Shown here piece after piece: positions 7,918 through 16,063 of a stretch of DNA of 55,468 nucleotides. Position numbers and translations under genes: made by a program. The notes under the pieces are model-generated. The model saw nothing but the letters and a program-made list of their open reading frames with translations. It did no database searches and was not told the DNA's origin. The first letter of the stretch is position 1. The number at the start of each line of letters is the position of its first letter. Where the stretch lies: contig DASZMX010000004.1 in assembly GCA_035551475.1 (NCBI GenBank), forward strand, positions 1 through 55,468, written 5' to 3'. The DNA is from DASZMX01 sp035551475 (lineage in GTDB: Bacteria; Verrucomicrobiota; Verrucomicrobiia; Limisphaerales; Palsa-1400).

Positions 7918-10900
7918 ATGGTTACGCTTGCGCGCATGCCGGGCTTCTGGGGGCGGTGGCTCGGATTATTCCTGGCCGCGACAATCGTGGTGGGCGCGCA
8001 GACCAATCTCGCTCCCTCGCCCCGGCAGCGGTTGATCCGCAAATACGCCCTGACTTCCGCCAATGATTTTCCCGCGCGCGATCCGCAGGATTGGCGCTTG
8101 CTCGGCTCCAATGATGGCGGGCAAACCTGGACCGCGCTCGACTGGCGGCAGGGCGAAGAATTTCCGGAGCGCCACCAGCGCCGGGTGTTTGTTTGCACCA
8201 ACATCGCGCCCTTCAATGTCTATCGGCTGGAAATTGACCGGGTGCATAATCCCGCCACGGCCGACGCGGTGCAATTGGCGGGCGTGGAGCCGATCGACGA
8301 CACTCCGGGCGAGCCCGATCCGATGCCGCTCTTTTCCGATGCGCTGTCCGCGCAGGGCGAAAATGTCCCCAACGAAACCATCGCCCAGGCGTTCGACAAG
8401 GCGGCGGACACAAAGTGGCTGGATTTTGCCTCCGCCAACCCCGCGACCCGCTCGTCGTGGATTCAGTGGCGTTACCTGGACCAGGGAGGTTTGGTCATCA
8501 CCAACCTGCATCAATTGCACGCCTTGAGCGCGCGGGCGGCGGAGAATTATCCATTGCGTGTGGCGTGCGTGCTGGTCGGTCCCGTGCCCGGCGCGCGCGC
8601 CTGGAGCGTGCTGGATGCGACGGGCTTCACGGACATCCCCTTGCCGACGAATGGCGCGGCGCTGGGGCCCGGGCAGAAAGTCCTCTTGACAGGATTCACG
8701 CGCTGGCTCGACGCCGAATGTGTGGTGCGCGAGCCGCGCCTGCAACCGCTGGCGGCGCGCGCGCTCACGGCGCCGGCGCGCATTGAGCTCGAACAGCCCA
8801 TGACGGAGGCCGAGCAGTTCCGCTGGGTGGAAGCGGAGGGCCAGGCGCAATTCGTCACGGAGGGCAACGACATGGTGACATTCGACTTGACGAATGGCGC
8901 GCATCGGCTTTCCGTCCGCTCCCTGCATTCAGAGCGCCCGATGCAGCCGCCGCGCGAAGGCTCGCGCGTGCGCGTGCGAGGGTTGTGCGGCGGTGTGCTG
9001 AACCAGGAAGGAACGCTGGAGGCGGGGATAATTTGGGTGGCCAGTTTGGAGGCGGTCGTGCCGCTGGCTTCCTCCAACACCGCTCCGGCGAGCCCGCCCA
9101 CGACCGCGGCGCCCGAACCGGCGTTCACACCGATTGATCAAATCCGGCATTTTACCGGGGCCGAGTTGGCCCGGGCTCCGCACGTTAAAGTGCGCGGCGT
9201 GGTCACCGATTCGGCGGGCGTTTGCATTCAGGACGCCACCGGCGGGATTGAGATTTGGCTGCACAACAACACCGCGCGCCAGGCCCAGGGCCTCGGCGCC
9301 TGGGTGGAAGTGGAAGGGCGCGCGGTGGCGGCCTCGGGGCATGGCGCGGCGGGGAAAGGGCCGGTGGTTGAGGTCACGCAAATACATTATGCGGGGCCCG
9401 GCCGGCTGCCCGATCCGATTCGCCCCGCCTGGAGCGTTTTGGCCAGTGGACAAATGGACGCGCAATGGGTGGAAGTGGACGGGGTGGTGCGCGCCACGGA
9501 CGGTTCCCATCTTTTGCTGGCCTGTGAAAGCGGCCAGTTGACGGCGACCCTGCGCGCGGCGCCGGTGCTGGCTGTCAATAATTTGCTCGACGCCAGCATC
9601 CGGGTGCGGGGCGTCAGTCTGGCGGCCACCGACGCGCGCGGCCAGATGCAGGGCATCGAGCTGGTCGTGCCTTCGCTGCAGTTCATTCAAGTGTTGCAGC
9701 CCCCCATGGACGCCGCCGCGCTGCCGACGCGCAAAATCGGCAGCCTGCCGCAAATCCGCGGCCCGCGCGAATTGATTCATCGCGTCAAGGTGAAAGGCCT
9801 GCTGACGTGCATCGATCGCAATAATTATTTCATCCAGGATGAGACCGGCGGCGCCCTGGCCATCGCCAAGGAGGACGTGGTGCTCAATTTGCCGGCGGGC
9901 GGTTGGTGGGCGTTCTGGCAGAGCCCCCAATCCAACGCCGTGCCGCTGGCCGATCCTTCGCTCCGCGTGGGCGACACGGTGGAAATCGTCGGTTTTCCCG
10001 AGACGCGTGGTTACGGCCCCGTGCTCACGGAGGCCGGCATTTTCAAGACGGATCCCATCGCGCGCGTGCTGCCCGTCAAGACGACGGCGGACGACCTGGC
10101 GCGCGGGGAATTGGATTCCAGCCTCGTCACCCTCGAAGGGCTGGTGCAAGGCAGCGAGTCGCTCGGCAAAATTCTCGTGCTGCAAATCCAATCCGGCCTG
10201 CGCACGTTCCGCGCGTTGCTGCCGATCACGGAGGACGATGATCGGCGCATTTCCTCCGGCAGCCGCGTGCGTGTCACGGGCGTGTGCCAGATGGAGCCGG
10301 CTTCCCACGCGGAGCTGGGCAAGCGGCCCGCGGAATTTTCGCTGCGCCTGCGCAATGCGGCTGACATCACGCTGCTGGAGTTGCCGCCCTGGCTGTCCTT
10401 GCGGCGCTCCCTGGCGCTCGTCGGCGCGCTGGTGGTTGTCTTGCTCGCGGCGTTCGTTTGGATTCGGCTGCTGCATCGCCAGGTGGAAACGCGCACGCGC
10501 CAATTGGAGCAGAAAATTGCCGAGCACGAAAAAACCGAGTCGCTCCTCGCGGGCAAAACGCAGTTGCTGGAATTGGAAATTGAAGAGCGCAAGCGGGTCG
10601 AGGCCGAAGTGGAAAAAATCCACAAGCAATTGCTCTCCACGTCGCGCATGGCCGGGATGGCGGATGTCGCCACCAACGTGCTGCACAATGTCGGCAACGT
10701 CCTGAACAGCGTGAATGTTTTGGCCTCGTCCATCGCCACGCATGTCAAGAAGTCGCGCGTGGGCGCGGTGTCGAAGGTGGCTGCGCTGCTGGGCCAGCAG
10801 AAATCCGACCTGGGCCGTTTCATGACGGACGATCCGAATGGGCGCCATGTGCCCGATCATCTCGACCGTCTGGGCGTGCATTTGGCGGATGAGCAGACCC

Positions 10901-11463
10901 GTTTGCTCGACAAGGTCACCGCCCTTTCCGAAAGCATTGCGCACATCAAGGAAATCGTAGCCATGCAGCAGAATTACGCCAAGGTGTCCGGCCTGCGGGA
11001 AGCGGTGCCGGTGGTGGAGGTGGTGGAGGACGCCCTGCGCATGTGCAGCGGCGCGCTGACCCGCCATCAAATCAATCTCGTGCGCGATTATGAGGATGTG
11101 CCTTCGCTCATTTTGGACCGCCACAAAACGCTGCAAATCCTGTTCAACCTGCTCGACAACGCGAAGCACGCCTGCTGGGAAAGCCATCGTCCTGACCAAC
11201 AAATCACCGTGCGGCTGCGCGCCGTGGACGACCGCGTGCATATTCAAATTATTGACAACGGGATCGGCATTCCTCCGGCCAATCTCACGCGCATTTTTAC
11301 CCAGGGTTTTTCCACCCGGCAAAGCGGCCACGGCTTCGGTTTGCACAGCAGCATCCTCGCGGCGCAAGAGATGGGAGGGACGCTCACCGTCACTCCCGGA
11401 AATCCGGGGGCGGCTTTCACGCTGGCCCTGCCGCTGACGACGGCGGCCGCTTCCGCCAATTGA
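7918..11463 (+). CDS. Membrane sensor histidine kinase with large periplasmic OB-fold/discoidin-like sensor (locus 1)
   Basis: 1181 residues. ATG 7936 is an alternative start, and neither start has a clear ribosome-binding site. Signal-type N-terminus, then a discoidin-like segment (RKYALTSANDFPARDPQDW to YRLEIDRV). Several OB-fold-like repeats follow, with recurring VKVRGVVTD, CIQDATGGIEIW and WVEVEGRAV motifs. One membrane helix lies at about 832-853 (LALVGALVVVLLAAFVW). A coiled coil of about 60 residues leads to the phosphoacceptor helix ADVATNVLHNVGNVLNSV (H923). The ATPase has an N-box FNLLDNAKHA, a G1 box DNGIGIPP and a G2 box GHGFGLHSS. The phosphoacceptor is followed by Asn instead of the usual Glu/Asp. 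No regulator gene is adjacent. The paralogue at 42023-45631 has one, and cross-signalling to it is plausible. Ligand unknown; a glycan is suggested by the neighbours. Confidence 0.9.
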   Translation: MVTLARMPGFWGRWLGLFLAATIVVGAQTNLAPSPRQRLIRKYALTSANDFPARDPQDWRLLGSNDGGQTWTALDWRQGEEFPERHQRRVFVCTNIAPFNVYRLEIDRVHNPATADAVQLAGVEPIDDTPGEPDPMPLFSDALSAQGENVPNETIAQAFDKAADTKWLDFASANPATRSSWIQWRYLDQGGLVITNLHQLHALSARAAENYPLRVACVLVGPVPGARAWSVLDATGFTDIPLPTNGAALGPGQKVLLTGFTRWLDAECVVREPRLQPLAARALTAPARIELEQPMTEAEQFRWVEAEGQAQFVTEGNDMVTFDLTNGAHRLSVRSLHSERPMQPPREGSRVRVRGLCGGVLNQEGTLEAGIIWVASLEAVVPLASSNTAPASPPTTAAPEPAFTPIDQIRHFTGAELARAPHVKVRGVVTDSAGVCIQDATGGIEIWLHNNTARQAQGLGAWVEVEGRAVAASGHGAAGKGPVVEVTQIHYAGPGRLPDPIRPAWSVLASGQMDAQWVEVDGVVRATDGSHLLLACESGQLTATLRAAPVLAVNNLLDASIRVRGVSLAATDARGQMQGIELVVPSLQFIQVLQPPMDAAALPTRKIGSLPQIRGPRELIHRVKVKGLLTCIDRNNYFIQDETGGALAIAKEDVVLNLPAGGWWAFWQSPQSNAVPLADPSLRVGDTVEIVGFPETRGYGPVLTEAGIFKTDPIARVLPVKTTADDLARGELDSSLVTLEGLVQGSESLGKILVLQIQSGLRTFRALLPITEDDDRRISSGSRVRVTGVCQMEPASHAELGKRPAEFSLRLRNAADITLLELPPWLSLRRSLALVGALVVVLLAAFVWIRLLHRQVETRTRQLEQKIAEHEKTESLLAGKTQLLELEIEERKRVEAEVEKIHKQLLSTSRMAGMADVATNVLHNVGNVLNSVNVLASSIATHVKKSRVGAVSKVAALLGQQKSDLGRFMTDDPNGRHVPDHLDRLGVHLADEQTRLLDKVTALSESIAHIKEIVAMQQNYAKVSGLREAVPVVEVVEDALRMCSGALTRHQINLVRDYEDVPSLILDRHKTLQILFNLLDNAKHACWESHRPDQQITVRLRAVDDRVHIQIIDNGIGIPPANLTRIFTQGFSTRQSGHGFGLHSSILAAQEMGGTLTVTPGNPGAAFTLALPLTTAAASAN

Positions 11464-11496
11464 GCGGTTTTTGCGCTACATTGCGTGGAACAGGCG

Positions 11497-12492
11497 ATGT
11501 TGCTGCAAACCACAGAGCGCGGGATTTACTGTCCGGCGGGAGATTTTTACATCGATCCATGGCGTCCCGTGGATCGGGCTGTTATCACGCACGGCCATTC
11601 TGATCATGCGCGGGCGGGCTCGCGCCAATATTTGACGGAGGAATCCGGGCGCGGCGTGTTGCGCGCGCGGCTCGGCCCCGAGGCTGTGATCGAGACGGTG
11701 CGTTATGGTGAATCCTTGACGCGCGACGGCGTGCGGGTGTCGTTGCATCCGGCGGGGCATATTCTGGGCTCGGCGCAGGTGCGAATCGAACGCGCGGGGG
11801 AAATTGCCGTGGTGAGCGGCGACTACAAGGTCGAAGCAGATGGTTTATGCGCTCCGTTCGAAGCGGTGCGCTGCCACACTTTTGTCACCGAATCCACTTT
11901 CGGGCTGCCGATTTATCGGTGGCGTCCGCAGGCCGAGATTTTTCGCGAAATCAACGATTGGTGGCGCGAAAACCAAAGCCAGGAACGCACCAGCGTGCTG
12001 TTCTGCTATTCCCTCGGCAAAGCGCAACGGCTCCTGCATGGCCTCGACGGCGCGCTGGGCCCGATCTTTTTGCACGGGGCCGCTGAATCCATGACGGTGG
12101 CATACGAAGAGGCTGGAGTCACGTTTCCCGCGTGGAGCAAACCTGACGTCGCGCTGGCGAAGAATTCCGCGGGGCGCGCGATGGTTTTGGCGCCGATGTC
12201 CGCGGACAACACGCCGTGGCTGCGCAAATTTGGCGACGTTTCCACCGCGTTTGCCTCCGGTTGGATGACGATTCGCGGGGCGCGCCGGCGGCGTTCACTG
12301 GACCGCGGTTTTGTCCTGTCCGATCACGCCGATTGGCGCGGCTTGCTCGAGGCCATCGACGCCACGGGCGCGGAAGACGTTTGGGTGACGCACGGTTACA
12401 CCGCTCCGGTCGTGCGCTGGCTGCAGGAGCATGGCCGCCGGGCCACCGCCGTCGAAACGCGTTTTGCCGCGGAAGGGGAGGAGGCGCCATGA
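11497..12492 (+). CDS. DNA ligase-associated metallo-beta-lactamase-fold exonuclease
   Basis: 331 residues from ATG 11497. An in-frame GTG at 11485 is an alternative start. The metallo-beta-lactamase signature THGHSDHA (H32, H34, D36, H37) is followed by HPAGHILGSAQ, VSGDYK and the C-terminal VLSDHADW, as in the beta-CASP/mRNA 3'-end-processing-like nucleases. This subfamily is known as the ligase-associated exonuclease because it is found next to ATP-dependent ligases. Here its stop codon overlaps the ligase start in ATGA, showing translational coupling. Predicted role: end trimming in DNA repair. The helicase and phosphoesterase partners often seen in this cluster are not in the window. Confidence 0.9.
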   Translation: MLLQTTERGIYCPAGDFYIDPWRPVDRAVITHGHSDHARAGSRQYLTEESGRGVLRARLGPEAVIETVRYGESLTRDGVRVSLHPAGHILGSAQVRIERAGEIAVVSGDYKVEADGLCAPFEAVRCHTFVTESTFGLPIYRWRPQAEIFREINDWWRENQSQERTSVLFCYSLGKAQRLLHGLDGALGPIFLHGAAESMTVAYEEAGVTFPAWSKPDVALAKNSAGRAMVLAPMSADNTPWLRKFGDVSTAFASGWMTIRGARRRRSLDRGFVLSDHADWRGLLEAIDATGAEDVWVTHGYTAPVVRWLQEHGRRATAVETRFAAEGEEAP

Positions 12493-14168
12493 AACGGTTC
12501 ACGCAACTTTTCAGCGAACTGGACCAAACCACGCGCACCAACGAAAAGGTCGCGGCGCTCGAACGTTATTTCGCCGAGGCGCCGGCGGCGGATGCGGCGT
12601 GGGCGCTGCAATTTCTTACCGGGCGCAGTCTCGCCCGGGTGGTGTCAACCAAACATCTTTGGCAATGGGCCGCCGATGCTTCCGGGTTGCCGCCGTGGCT
12701 GATGGCTGAATGTTTCGACACGGTCGGCGACCTCGGGGAAACGCTCGCCTTATTGTTGCCGGAAGAAGGCGCCGGCTCGCCGCTGACGCTCGCACAATTG
12801 GTCGAGCAGCGCCTTTTGCCATTGCCCACGCTGACGGATCATTCCCAGCGCGAAATGCTGTTGCGCACCTGGGGCGAGCTCAGCCGTCCCGAACGCCTCG
12901 TCTGGAATAAGCTTATCACCGGGAATTTTCGTGTGGGCGCCGCGCGCACGCTCGTGGTGCGCGCCTTGGCAAATGTGGCGAAGGTCGAGCCGGCGGTGAT
13001 GGCCCATCGCGTCATGGGCCGCTGGCGCCCGACCGCCGCGGATTTTGCGCAATTGCTCAGCGGCGACGCCGGCTCCATCGCCCGGCCCTATCCATTCTTT
13101 CTCGCGTCGCCGCTGGAAATAAAAATCAAGCCGGGCGAAGCGCTCGACTCGCTCGGTGATATTCGCGATTGGCAATTCGAATGGAAATGGGACGGCATCC
13201 GCGCCCAGCTCATCCGACGCGAGGGCGAAACACTCATCTGGTCGCGCGGCGACGAAATGGTGACCGACGCCTTTCCCGAATTGGCCGAGGCGGGAAATCA
13301 TTTGCCCGACGGCACGGCGCTCGATGGGGAAATTCTCGCCTGGCAGGGCGATGGCCCGCTGCCATTCGCCAAATTGCAACGGCGGCTCGGCCGCAAAATG
13401 GTCAGCGCAAAAACGCGGCGCGATTTTCCGGTGGCATTTCTCGCGTACGATTTGCTCGAAGCCGGCGGCGAGGATCTCCGCGTGCGGCCGCTCGTGGAAC
13501 GTCGCGCGCGGCTCGAGCAGATTATTTCAGCGATCGTCGCCGCCCCGCGGAAATCGGCGCGCCAGCCGCTGGCGGAAGCTTTGTTGCCGGGGTTTGAGTT
13601 GCCCGAAACCGAGCCGTTTCCTTCGCTGCCGTTGCGCCTTTCGCCGGCGCTGAAGGCCTCGTCGTGGACGGAGCTGTCGCAGTTGCAACAGGGCGCCCGC
13701 GCCAGGAATGTCGAAGGCTTGATGCTGAAGCGGCGCTCTTCGCCATATGGGGCGGGGCGGCAGCGTGGCGATTGGTGGAAATGGAAGATCGATCCGTTTG
13801 TGATCGACGCAGTTTTGGTGTCCGCGCAACGCGGTCACGGGCGCCGCGCCAGCTTATACACGGATTACACGTTCGCCCTCTGGGACCAGGGGCGGCTGGT
13901 GCCCGTGGCCAAGGCCTATTCGGGCCTCACCGACGCGGAAATCCTGGAGATGGACGCGTTCGTGCGGCATAACACCGTGGAAAAATTCGGGCACGTGCGC
14001 TCTGTCAAGCCTATGCATGTTTTCGAGCTGGCCTTCGAGGGGATCCAGAAATCCAGCCGCCACCAATCCGGGCTCGCCGTGCGTTTCCCGCGCATGCACC
14101 GCTGGCGTCGCGACAAAAAACCGGAGGAGGCCGACACGTTGGACGCCTTGCGCGCGCTCGCCGGCTAG
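12489..14168 (+). CDS. ATP-dependent DNA ligase (exonuclease-associated family)
   Basis: 559 residues. The N-terminal DNA-binding helical domain (about 1-200) contains RAARTLVVRAL-like ligase features. The adenylation motif EWKWDGIRAQ follows with nucleophile K233. Later nucleotidyltransferase motifs are SRGDEMV, LDGEILAW and GLMLKRRSSPY, then WWKWKIDPF. A C-terminal OB-fold ends with GIQKSSRHQSGLAVRFPRMHRW. It seals nicks with ATP and is usually a repair ligase additional to the NAD-dependent replicative enzyme. The start is fixed by the 4-bp ATGA overlap with the exonuclease gene. Separated by 57 bp from the topoisomerase genes. Confidence 0.94.
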   Translation: MKRFTQLFSELDQTTRTNEKVAALERYFAEAPAADAAWALQFLTGRSLARVVSTKHLWQWAADASGLPPWLMAECFDTVGDLGETLALLLPEEGAGSPLTLAQLVEQRLLPLPTLTDHSQREMLLRTWGELSRPERLVWNKLITGNFRVGAARTLVVRALANVAKVEPAVMAHRVMGRWRPTAADFAQLLSGDAGSIARPYPFFLASPLEIKIKPGEALDSLGDIRDWQFEWKWDGIRAQLIRREGETLIWSRGDEMVTDAFPELAEAGNHLPDGTALDGEILAWQGDGPLPFAKLQRRLGRKMVSAKTRRDFPVAFLAYDLLEAGGEDLRVRPLVERRARLEQIISAIVAAPRKSARQPLAEALLPGFELPETEPFPSLPLRLSPALKASSWTELSQLQQGARARNVEGLMLKRRSSPYGAGRQRGDWWKWKIDPFVIDAVLVSAQRGHGRRASLYTDYTFALWDQGRLVPVAKAYSGLTDAEILEMDAFVRHNTVEKFGHVRSVKPMHVFELAFEGIQKSSRHQSGLAVRFPRMHRWRRDKKPEEADTLDALRALAG

Positions 14169-14225
14169 GCGCCGAAGGAAATCTGTTGCATTTGCGCCGT
14201 TCAATTTAATATTAGCGCTCACTGT

Positions 14226-16058
14226 ATGGCTGAGAGCAAGAAGCACCAATACGACGAGAGCAAAATCAAGACGTTGTCCTCCCTGGAGCACATTCGCCTG
14301 CGCACCGGCATGTACATCGGGCGCATCGGTGACGGCTCCAACCACGATGACGGGTGTTACATCCTGCTCAAGGAAGTGATCGATAATGCCATCGACGAAT
14401 ACATCATGGGCCACGGCAAGGAGGTGCAAATCAGCATCGAAGGCACGACCGTGAGCGTGCGCGATTTCGGGCGCGGCATCCCTCTGGGCAAAGTCGTGGA
14501 TTGCGTATCGAAGATCAACACGGGCGCCAAATATAACGACGACGTTTTCCAATTCAGCGTCGGCCTCAACGGCGTGGGCACCAAGGCGGTCAACGCCCTG
14601 TCCAAGGATTTTCTCGTGCGCAGCCATCGCGGTGGGGAATTTGTCGAGGCGGTTTTTAAAACCGGCAAATTGAAAGGCGAGAAGAGCGGCAAAGGTTCGC
14701 CGGAGCCGGATGGCACTTTTATTCGGTTCACGCCCGATCCGGAAATTTTCAAGCAATCGGAGTTTCGCCCGGAATTCGTGGAGAAACGCCTGCGCCATTA
14801 CAGCTACCTCAACACCGGCCTCAAATTGAGCTACAACGGCCAGACCTTTGTCTCGCGCAATGGCCTGCTGGATCTCGTGCTGGAGGATTTGCGCAAGGAC
14901 AATTCGGAGCCCATTTATGCGCCGCTGCATTATTCGAGCAAAACGCTGGAATTCTGCTTTACGCACACCAACAGCCGTTACGGCGAAACGTTCTTCTCAT
15001 TCGTCAACGGCCAATACACCTCCGACGGCGGCACGCACTTGAGCGCGTTCCGCGAGGGCTTGCTCAAGGCGGTCAATGAATTTGGCAAAGGCAAATTTGA
15101 GGGCGACGACGTGCGGGAGTGCATGGTGGGCGCGGTTTCCATCCGATTGAAGGACCCGGTTTTCGAATCGCAGACCAAGAACAAGCTCGGCAACACCGAG
15201 ATCCGCTCTGACCTGGTCAACACGGTGCGCGAGGAATTGCTGCATTTTTTCAATCGCAATAAGGACGTCGCGGAAAAAATCATCGCCAAGGTCCAGGACA
15301 CGCAGCAGTTGCGCAAGGAATTGCAGGAAGTCAAAAAGCTCGCGCGCGAACGCGCCAAGGCCATCACGATCCGCATTCCGCAGCTCAAGGATTGCAAGAC
15401 GCATTACGACAAGGCCAAGGGCAAAGGGCGGGGAACGATGATCTTCCTGACCGAGGGAATGTCGGCGGCGGGGCCGATTGTGGGCTGCCGCGATGTCAAT
15501 ACCCAGGCCATTTTCGTGCTCAAGGGCAAGCCGCTCAACGTCTGGGATCTGAAGCGCGACATCGTGTATCGCAACGATGAAATGTACAACCTGATGCGGA
15601 GCCTGGACATCGAGGACACTGTCGAAAACTTGCGCTACGAAAAAGTCATTCTCGCCACCGATGCGGACGTGGATGGGTTGCACATTCGCAATTTGTTGAT
15701 CACCTATTTTTTCCGTTTCTTCGATCACCTGGTGCATGACGGCCATTTGCACATCCTGGAAACGCCGCTCTTTCGCGTGCGCAACAAGGAGGAGACGATT
15801 TATTGCTACAGCGAAGCCGAGCGCGACAAGGCGGCGGCCAAGTTGGGCAAGAACTGCGAAATTACGCGCTTCAAAGGGCTGGGAGAAATCAATCCGACTG
15901 AGTTCGGCCAGTTCATCGGCCCGCAGATGCGGCTCAGTCAAGTGGAATATGCCAACAAGCCGGACGCCGGCGGCATCCTGAGTTTTTACATGGGCAAGAA
16001 CACGCCCGAACGCAAAGATTACATCATGGAAAACCTCGTCGTGCCCGTCGAGGATTGA
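14226..16058 (+). CDS. parE: DNA topoisomerase IV subunit B (type IIA ATPase subunit)
   Basis: 610 residues, short for GyrB and in range for ParE-like proteins. A GHKL ATPase fold opens with RTGMYIGRIGD and carries EVIDNAIDEY, RDFGRGIPLG and GLNGVGTKAVNALS. The TOPRIM domain has E410 in TEGMSAAG and the metal-binding DADVDG (D479, D481, D483). Most GyrB/ParE proteins read EGDSA here, so the methionine at 412 is a family-level variation; the metal-binding acidic residues are intact. The C-terminus ends soon after the RFKGLGEINP motif. Coupled with the subunit A gene 5 bp downstream. The gyrB versus parE assignment rests on length and pairing, so the symbol is tentative. Confidence 0.88.
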   Translation: MAESKKHQYDESKIKTLSSLEHIRLRTGMYIGRIGDGSNHDDGCYILLKEVIDNAIDEYIMGHGKEVQISIEGTTVSVRDFGRGIPLGKVVDCVSKINTGAKYNDDVFQFSVGLNGVGTKAVNALSKDFLVRSHRGGEFVEAVFKTGKLKGEKSGKGSPEPDGTFIRFTPDPEIFKQSEFRPEFVEKRLRHYSYLNTGLKLSYNGQTFVSRNGLLDLVLEDLRKDNSEPIYAPLHYSSKTLEFCFTHTNSRYGETFFSFVNGQYTSDGGTHLSAFREGLLKAVNEFGKGKFEGDDVRECMVGAVSIRLKDPVFESQTKNKLGNTEIRSDLVNTVREELLHFFNRNKDVAEKIIAKVQDTQQLRKELQEVKKLARERAKAITIRIPQLKDCKTHYDKAKGKGRGTMIFLTEGMSAAGPIVGCRDVNTQAIFVLKGKPLNVWDLKRDIVYRNDEMYNLMRSLDIEDTVENLRYEKVILATDADVDGLHIRNLLITYFFRFFDHLVHDGHLHILETPLFRVRNKEETIYCYSEAERDKAAAKLGKNCEITRFKGLGEINPTEFGQFIGPQMRLSQVEYANKPDAGGILSFYMGKNTPERKDYIMENLVVPVED

Positions 16059-16063
16059 GAGTC

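Noticed and set aside
8929..11367. 812-codon open frame opposite the locus 1 kinase
   Set aside because: Antisense shadow of the kinase; low-complexity His/Arg/Gln-rich translation.
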